Of a DNA stretch of 26,377 nucleotides, positions 8,667 to 15,500 are shown in pieces. The notes beneath the pieces are model-generated. The model made no database searches and was not told the origin of the DNA. It saw nothing but the letters and a program-made list of their open reading frames with translations. Source of the DNA: a virus; IMG/VR virus record IMGVR_UViG_3300039106_000697, positions 2,403 to 28,779 of that record. One strand, written 5' to 3'. The position numbers and the translations under genes were made by a program. Numbering within the stretch: the first letter of the stretch is position 1; the number at the start of each line of letters is the position of its first letter.

Positions 8667-10828
8667 TGTCAAATATCGGTAAAGTAACAGTTGGTGCGAC
8701 TGGTGCACAAACAACTGTTAAAGTAGGTCACTCATCACAAACAACAATCGCAAGCCCCTTATACCAGCAACAAGAAATAATTAGTATTTCTGGTTATTCT
8801 GGTGTTTCTGGCTATTCAGGTTCTGGTATATCTGGTTATTCTGGAACTTCTGGTTATTCTGGTATCTCAGGTTACTCAGGAATTTCTGGCTATAGCGGAA
8901 GAAGTGGTTATTCAGGCATTTCTGGATATTCCGGATATTCAGGACATACTGGTTTGTCTGGTTATTCAGGACAAGATGGTACTTCTGGATTTTCTGGACA
9001 AAATGGTTTATCTGGTTATTCTGGACAAATTGGAACTTCTGGCTATAGCGGTATCTCGGGTTATTCTGGCATCTCTGGTTATTCAGGATATTCTGGAGAG
9101 TCTGGATATTCTGGATCTGGTGTAAGTGGTTATTCAGGATATTCTGGAGAGTCTGGATATTCTGGTATATCAGGTTACTCAGGCATAAGTGGTTATTCTG
9201 GTACATCAGGTTACTCAGGAATATCGGGATATAGTGGTTATTCAGGTATCTCAGGTTACAGCGGTTATTCTGGTGAATCAGGTTATTCTGGATATTCAGG
9301 AATCTCTGGTTATTCAGGTATCTCAGGTTACAGCGGTTATTCTGGTATAAGCGGATACTCAGGTTATTCAGGCATTTCTGGTTATTCGGGTATCTCGGGT
9401 TATTCGGGTTCAGGTATATCTGGTTATAGCGGCTATTCTGGTTATTCTGGAAAAGATGGTCAATTTGGTGGCGCATCTTTCTACTACATTTTCGACACTA
9501 AAACAGATACACTTGATCCAGGTCAAGGCAAATTAAATGTTAATACTGGATCATTCTCAACAGCAACGACATTAACAATACATGATAGCGATAGGTTCTC
9601 TTCTAATATATCATCATTTCTACAAACAATAGACGATTCTACAAGTGATATTAAAGGTTATGCTAAGATCACAGAAGAAGCTAATTTATCGAATTTCGTA
9701 ATATTTGCGATTACTGGTATTCATACAGAAGCAAGTCAACATTTTGATGTTCCAATTTCTTACATTTCCGGTGGTACTACAGTATTCAATAATGACGCAA
9801 ACGTCATCATTTCATTTACAGTAACTGGTGATAGAGGCGATTCTGGTATATCAGGTTATTCAGGTATCTCAGGATATAGTGGCTACTCTGGTATATCAGG
9901 ATATTCTGGTATCTCGGGTTACAGCGGTTATTCTGGCGAATCAGGATATAGTGGCTACTCTGGAATTTCAGGATATTCAGGTATCTCAGGATATAGTGGC
10001 TACTCTGGTATATCAGGATATTCAGGTATCTCAGGATATAGTGGCTACTCTGGTATATCAGGATATTCTGGTTACTCTGGTGAATCAGGTTATTCAGGTA
10101 TCTCAGGTTATAGTGGTTACTCTGGTATCTCAGGTTACAGCGGCTATTCTGGCGAATCAGGCTATTCTGGTTACTCTGGAATCTCTGGTTATTCAGGTAT
10201 ATCAGGATATTCAGGAATCTCTGGTTATAGTGGTATCTCAGGTTATAGCGGCTACTCTGGCGAATCAGGCTATTCTGGTTACTCTGGAATCTCAGGTTAT
10301 AGTGGTGAATCAGGAACATCTGGATATAGCGGACAAGATGGAACTTCTGGTTTCTCTGGGCAAAACGGACTATCAGGATATTCTGGTGATTCAGGCATTT
10401 CAGGTCACTCTGGTATCTCTGGTTACAGCGGTGATTCTGGAATTTCAGGATATTCAGGATATTCGGGTTATTCAGGATCTGGTGTAAGTGGTTATTCTGG
10501 ATATTCGGGTTACTCAGGATTAACTGGCGATCCTGGCATATACATAGGGTCATCACCACCTGTAGATACTTCGATATTGTGGTTAGATGAGAGTGATCCT
10601 AACGGTGCTGGTGTTATAGGAATTCCACCTAGTGGTAATACATCACAAGTTCTAACGAAAACGTCGAATACTAGTTATGACGTACAGTGGTCAACACCAT
10701 CGATAGTATCAAATCCAACTGGAATTACTGGTGCAACAGCAATAACAAATATAGTACAATTAAGTCAGGCGTCATACGATGCTATCGGTTCACCTGATGC
10801 AAATACTCTTTATATAATTGTAGGTTAA
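8666..10828 (+). CDS. Collagen-like Gly-X-Ser tail fibre with inserted globular domain
   Basis: A 720-residue protein. After a 42-residue head it has a first stalk (residues 43-265) of strict Gly-X-Ser triplets, X being mostly Tyr or Ile with Glu, Asp, Gln, Thr, Phe. A non-repetitive domain (about 266-387) begins GQFGGASFYYIFD and contains SSFLQTIDDSTSDIKG. A second stalk (388-623) follows. The C-terminal part (about 624-720) has IYIGSSPP, a SGNTSQVLTKTSNT motif and NIVQLSQASYDAIGSPDANTLYIIVG-like residues typical of phage fibre ends. Canonical collagen-like triplets (GKD, GDR, GDP) appear at stalk borders. Expected to be a trimeric side or tail fibre. The inserted domain has a clear paralogue in the 1916-residue fibre. 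The many ORFs in other frames across the stalks are shadows of the repeats. Confidence 0.88.
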   Translation: MSNIGKVTVGATGAQTTVKVGHSSQTTIASPLYQQQEIISISGYSGVSGYSGSGISGYSGTSGYSGISGYSGISGYSGRSGYSGISGYSGYSGHTGLSGYSGQDGTSGFSGQNGLSGYSGQIGTSGYSGISGYSGISGYSGYSGESGYSGSGVSGYSGYSGESGYSGISGYSGISGYSGTSGYSGISGYSGYSGISGYSGYSGESGYSGYSGISGYSGISGYSGYSGISGYSGYSGISGYSGISGYSGSGISGYSGYSGYSGKDGQFGGASFYYIFDTKTDTLDPGQGKLNVNTGSFSTATTLTIHDSDRFSSNISSFLQTIDDSTSDIKGYAKITEEANLSNFVIFAITGIHTEASQHFDVPISYISGGTTVFNNDANVIISFTVTGDRGDSGISGYSGISGYSGYSGISGYSGISGYSGYSGESGYSGYSGISGYSGISGYSGYSGISGYSGISGYSGYSGISGYSGYSGESGYSGISGYSGYSGISGYSGYSGESGYSGYSGISGYSGISGYSGISGYSGISGYSGYSGESGYSGYSGISGYSGESGTSGYSGQDGTSGFSGQNGLSGYSGDSGISGHSGISGYSGDSGISGYSGYSGYSGSGVSGYSGYSGYSGLTGDPGIYIGSSPPVDTSILWLDESDPNGAGVIGIPPSGNTSQVLTKTSNTSYDVQWSTPSIVSNPTGITGATAITNIVQLSQASYDAIGSPDANTLYIIVG
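8792..9460 (+). repeat. Collagen-like stalk 1 of the 720-residue fibre
   Basis: About 220 residues of Gly-X-Ser triplets with X mainly Tyr and Ile. Single-residue-gap interruptions of the form Gly-Ser-Gly occur three times (in GYSGSGIS or GYSGSGVS). The codons vary synonymously from unit to unit. The stalk ends in GKDG before the globular domain. Confidence 0.85.
9827..10534 (+). repeat. Collagen-like stalk 2 of the 720-residue fibre
   Basis: Starts with GDRGDS and continues as Gly-X-Ser triplets rich in Tyr, Ile and Glu at X, ending GLTGDPG. It contains a perfect 45-base tandem duplication at 9978-10067. Confidence 0.85.
9978..10067 (+). repeat. Perfect 45-bp tandem duplication inside stalk 2
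   Basis: Two adjacent identical 45-base units, 9978-10022 and 10023-10067, each coding five Gly-X-Ser triplets' worth of sequence. Identity at every synonymous site, unlike the surrounding scrambled codons, points to a recent duplication. Confidence 0.8.
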
Positions 10829-10830
10829 CG

Positions 10831-12321
10831 ATGCCAACAAGTACAGGTAAAATATACTTAGGTTCAACACTCTTGACTGGCGGTGAAAGTGCAGTATCAT
10901 GGAAGCGAAATCCTGCATGGTTGACTATACCAACTGTTGGAAACACAGAACAAAAATTTGTTGGTCTTATTGCTGTATCACCAAATGGTACATTTACGGC
11001 ATTAAGGGCACAGGGAAATTATACTGTTGATTGGGGTGATGGAACAACTGAAAATATTTCCAGTGGAGTTCAAGCAAATCATTTTTTTGATTATACAGAT
11101 TCTGATCTTAACAACACAAATGCTCCAGTCACTTTAACAGGTAGTACCGATCTAGTTACAAGAAATAATCATGGTTATAGCAATGGTGATGTAATCACTC
11201 TTTGGAATATTAGCGGTACAACAGGTATATCGAATGGTCAACAATATTATGTAATCAATTCTACAACAAACACATTTCAAATATCAGAAACGTCTGGTGG
11301 TTCAGCGGTAGCATTAACAGGTGATGGAACTGCAACTCTTCTTAATTACAAACAAGCAATAGTTGTAGTAACTCCACAAGCAGGGCAAAATTTAACTCTT
11401 CTGAATATTAACTTAAGAAACTCTACTAGCGGTTTAAATCAATATGAAGCTAACTGGTTAGATATTGAACTTGGAAGTCCTAATCTTACTTCTTTACAAA
11501 TATCCAACAGTAGCACTATGAATATCTATATGAAAATGTTAGAGAGAGTGGATATTAAAAGCCTTGGCTTAATTACAGATTTATCATCTATGTTTTATAG
11601 TTGCACTTCTCTGCGATCAGTATCTTTACTTGATACCTCTGCTATAACGAATATGTATGGTTTGTTTATTGGTTGCTATTCATTAGAAAGTGTCCCTCTA
11701 TTTGATACATCTTCTGTTACAGCCATGTATAATATGTTCTCCGATTGTTATTCATTAAAATCTGTACCTCTATTTAATACATCTTCTGTTACAGATATGA
11801 ATAATATGTTTGCTTATTGTTATACGTTACGAGAAGTGCCATTGTTTGATACATCTTCTGTTACAGATATGAGCAGTATGTTTAATAATTGTTATACCTT
11901 AAAATCTGTACCATTGTTTGATACATCTTCTGTTACAAATATGGATTATATGTTTAGTCAATGTTCTTCTCTTCATTCCATACCCACATTTAATACATCT
12001 TCGGTGACAACTATGGTGGGTATGTTTCAGTATAGTCAAGCATTAAATGCAATTCCAGCACTTAATGTATCGTCAGTAAATTCGTCTGATTATTTTTCGG
12101 GCATATTTGATGGTTGTAAGTCTATTTCAAGAATAGAAGCGCAAGATTTTAATTACTCCTTTAGTGTTGAAAATTGCAGATTATCAGCGACTGCTCTTAA
12201 TGAAATCTATACGAATCTACCTACCGTATCGGGTCAGTCTATCACAGTAACTGGAAATTATGGAACATCATCAGACACACCATCCATTGCTACAGGTAAA
12301 GGTTGGACAGTTGTAGGATAA
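10831..12321 (+). CDS. BspA-like (DUF285) leucine-rich-repeat adhesin with PKD-like N terminus
   Basis: A 496-residue protein. The N-terminal part (WLTIPTV, EQKFVGLIAV, then YTVDWGDG at about 64-71) is a PKD-like domain, with its later strand (YKQAIVVVTPQAGQNLTLLNI, about 173-193) separated by a roughly 75-residue insert holding NHGYSNGDVITLWN and YYVINSTTNTFQIS, itself a common small phage beta domain. Residues about 248-430 are tandem 23-residue repeats of the BspA/DUF285 type: a SMF or NMF segment, a Cys-x-SL step, then PLFDTSSVTDM. The ending SITVTGNYG...IATGKGWTVVG is a usual cap of such proteins. Repeats of this kind mediate binding to proteins or surfaces in bacteria and occur in phage fibres, so a host-contact role is likely. 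The ATG follows the previous stop by two bases; a weak TAGG lies six bases upstream. Confidence 0.85.
   Translation: MPTSTGKIYLGSTLLTGGESAVSWKRNPAWLTIPTVGNTEQKFVGLIAVSPNGTFTALRAQGNYTVDWGDGTTENISSGVQANHFFDYTDSDLNNTNAPVTLTGSTDLVTRNNHGYSNGDVITLWNISGTTGISNGQQYYVINSTTNTFQISETSGGSAVALTGDGTATLLNYKQAIVVVTPQAGQNLTLLNINLRNSTSGLNQYEANWLDIELGSPNLTSLQISNSSTMNIYMKMLERVDIKSLGLITDLSSMFYSCTSLRSVSLLDTSAITNMYGLFIGCYSLESVPLFDTSSVTAMYNMFSDCYSLKSVPLFNTSSVTDMNNMFAYCYTLREVPLFDTSSVTDMSSMFNNCYTLKSVPLFDTSSVTNMDYMFSQCSSLHSIPTFNTSSVTTMVGMFQYSQALNAIPALNVSSVNSSDYFSGIFDGCKSISRIEAQDFNYSFSVENCRLSATALNEIYTNLPTVSGQSITVTGNYGTSSDTPSIATGKGWTVVG
11571..12130 (+). repeat. DUF285 leucine-rich-repeat array
   Basis: Seven to eight repeats of about 69 bases (23 residues) with a core close to SVPLFDTSSVTDMxxMFxxC. 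The middle copies are near identical in protein and in DNA (repeated tttgatacatcttctgttaca); the outer ones are diverged. Confidence 0.8.
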
Positions 12322-12324
12322 ATA
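12317..12324 (+). promoter_or_regulatory. Weak late-promoter-like motif
   Basis: GATAAATA, 7 of 8 bases of TATAAATA, overlapping the LRR gene's stop. It sits only seven bases before the ATG at 12332, so it would leave almost no leader for that gene and could serve mainly the fibre at 12527. Weak. Confidence 0.18.
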
Positions 12325-12331
12325 AAACATT

Positions 12332-12523
12332 ATGAATAATAAACCAGGTTTTTATAAATTAGAAAATGATCAATTATTATATGGTCCAAATTTTGTTCTC
12401 AATTCAAATTACGAACTGAGAAAAGAAACATATCAAGATCATGATTATCCAATAGATGGTTGGTATTGGTTTAATAGTGAGCAAGATGCCAGAACTTTTT
12501 TTAACTTACCAGAAGCAAAATAA
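12332..12523 (+). CDS. Small phage protein of unknown function
   Basis: A 63-residue acidic, aromatic-rich protein between two adhesin genes. Visible features are PGFYKLE, LLYGPNFVLNSNYEL and a C-terminal YPIDGWYWFNSEQDARTFF, a pattern I have seen in small proteins beside tail fibres of T4-like aquatic phages, without a known role. No signal peptide or membrane segment is seen. No convincing ribosome binding site precedes the ATG, but the protein fills the gap between genes exactly, ending three bases before the next start. Possible roles are a small fibre partner or chaperone; this is only context. Confidence 0.65.
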   Translation: MNNKPGFYKLENDQLLYGPNFVLNSNYELRKETYQDHDYPIDGWYWFNSEQDARTFFNLPEAK

Positions 12524-12526
12524 TAG

Positions 12527-15500
12527 ATGACTATTCAAAACACTATACTAAAACAATATATTGGGGGCCAATGGGTTCCTGTTGTCGTTGGAGCTTCAGG
12601 CGTATCTGGTTATAGTGGAATAGGAACTTCCGGTTATAGTGGTATCTCAGGTTACTCAGGTATTTCTGGATATAGTGGATATTCGGGTATATCAGGCTAT
12701 AGTGGCTATTCAGGTGAATCGGGTTACTCAGGTATAAGCGGATACTCGGGAGATTCTGGTATCTCAGGATACAGCGGATATTCTGGTATCTCAGGATATT
12801 CTGGTTATTCTGGTCAGTCTGGATTTAGTGGTGAATTTGGTATCTCTGGTTATTCAGGTCAGTCTGGTTTTAGCGGATGGTCTGGAATATCTGGATATTC
12901 AGGAATTTCAGGTTACTCTGGTGCTAGTGGTTTATCAGGTTATTCTGGCGATTCAGGATTAAGTGGATATTCAGGTGAAGTTGGAACTTCAGGATATTCC
13001 GGACAATCTGGATATTCAGGATATAGTGGATTTTCTGGATATTCAGGTGAATCAGGCATTTCGGGTTATTCGGGCGATTCTGGTATATCAGGATATAGTG
13101 GTATTTCTGGTTACTCAGGAATCTCAGGTTATTCAGGTATAAGTGGATATTCTGGTTATTCAGGCGAATCAGGTTATTCAGGTGAATCAGGACAGTCTGG
13201 CTATTCGGGAATAAGTGGCTATAGCGGTATATCAGGATATAGTGGATTTTCGGGTTATTCTGGATATTCAGGTGAATCAGGTTATTCTGGTTATTCAGGT
13301 GAATCAGGTTATTCTGGTTATTCAGGTGAATCAGGTTACTCAGGCGATTCAGGCATTTCGGGTTATTCTGGTTATTCTGGTGAATCAGGCATTTCAGGTT
13401 ATAGTGGTTATTCAGGCGAATCAGGTTATAGTGGTTATTCTGGCGATTCAGGAATTTCAGGATACTCCGGTTATAGTGGTGAATCAGGTTACTCAGGCAT
13501 AAGTGGTTATTCTGGTTATTCAGGCATCTCTGGATATTCAGGTTATTCAGGTATCTCCGGTTATAGCGGTTATTCAGGCGAATCAGGATACTCAGGAGTT
13601 TCTGGTTACTCCGGTTATTCTGGCGAATCAGGATACTCAGGCATATCAGGATACAGCGGTTATTCTGGTGAATCAGGTTATTCTGGATATTCAGGAATTT
13701 CAGGGTACTCCGGTTATTCAGGCGAATCAGGATACTCGGGTATTAGTGGATATTCAGGATATAGTGGATTATCAGGCTACTCAGGCTACTCAGGCTACTC
13801 AGGTTATTCTGGTGAATCAGGATATTCAGGTTATTCTGGCGAATCAGGTTATAGTGGTTATTCTGGTTATTCTGGCGAATCAGGTTATAGTGGTTATTCT
13901 GGTGAGTCAGGATATTCAGGCTATTCTGGAATATCAGGCTATAGTGGTATATCTGGATACAGTGGTTATTCTGGTTATTCTGGCGAATCAGGTTATAGTG
14001 GTTATTCTGGATATTCTGGATCTGGAATATCTGGTTATTCTGGCTACTCTGGAAATTCTGGCTACAGTGGTGTAGCACCAGAATCTGTTTACTACTCAGC
14101 GAATTCAATTATATTAAACGCTGGAACATACGTTTCAGGTAATGTAGCAAGCATTCAAACATATGGCGATGGTAACTATTATGTTTATAATGAAGTTAAT
14201 GGATCACCAGGTTGGGATGTTGAAATTGATTATATTAATGTTGTTAACTTCAATCGTGTTGAAGTCGCATTAAAATATGAGCATACTACTCATGTTATTC
14301 AATATCAAATTTATAATAATAATACATCTTCTTGGGATATAATAGGTACTTTTAATGGTACATCATTAGTTTTTGCATCACATATATTTGATGTTATTGA
14401 TGATGCTGCATATATTTCTAGTGGACTAGTAAAAACAAAACTATATCATGTAACAGCAGGTGTTGCAAACATTGCAGCATATATCGATTATGCGACAATC
14501 GTATTAACAACTCAAGGTCCTGCGGGCACTTCTGGTTATTCCGGAATATCTGGTTATTCTGGCGATTCAACTTCTGGATATTCTGGTTACTCAGGTATTA
14601 GTGGCTATTCTGGTTACAGCGGCATAAGTGGTTATAGTGGGATCTCTGGTTATAGTGGTATATCAGGATATTCAGGTTACAGTGGAATATCAGGTTATAG
14701 TGGATACTCTGGAATATCAGGTTATAGTGGTATATCAGGATATTCAGGTTATAGTGGTATAAGTGGCTATAGCGGGATATCAGGTTATAGTGGATACTCT
14801 GGAATATCAGGTTATAGTGGATACTCTGGAATATCAGGTTATAGTGGATATTCTGGAAGATCAGGATATTCTGGAATATCAGGATATTCTGGTTATAGTG
14901 GAATCTCAGGTTATTCTGGAATTTCTGGTTATTCAGGAATTTCTGGTTATTCAGGATACTCTGGTATATCAGGTTATTCTGGAATTTCTGGTTATTCAGG
15001 AATTTCTGGTTATTCAGGATATTCTGGAATCTCAGGTTATTCTGGATATTCTGGCGTATCGGGTTATAGCGGTTATTCAGGATACTCTGGTATATCAGGT
15101 TACTCAGGAATTTCTGGATATAGCGGAATAAGCGGATATTCTGGAAGATCAGGATACTCAGGTATCTCCGGTTATAGCGGGTATTCAGGTATTTCAGGTT
15201 ACTCTGGTATCTCTGGCTATTCAGGCATATCAGGATACTCTGGGCAAGACGGTGGTATGCTTACACCAGGAAATTATGTTGTAAGAGCCACTAAACAAGG
15301 TGGTACTCAAACAATAGCAAATAATTCAGATACTATTGTCACATTCGGAGATGACTTTGATCCACAAGGTTGGTTTGCGTCCAATAAGTTTCAACCAACT
15401 ATTGCGGGATACTATGCAATTAGTGTTGCAGTTTGGTGGAATGCCGCTGCTGTCTCAAATAATCAAACTAACATTCAGCTTAGAAAAAACGGAACGACGC

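Noticed and set aside
8781-10559. Long minus-strand ORFs (8781-9476, 9816-10559) and frame-shifted + ORFs across the stalks
   Set aside because: Their products are low-complexity Asn/Gln/Leu or Val/Ile/Gln repeats, which are the off-frame readings of the Gly-X-Ser repeat; the real frame has intact domains on both sides.
12596-14073. CRISPR-like array
   Set aside because: The DNA repeats are coding, have no constant repeat/spacer alternation, and keep one open frame throughout.
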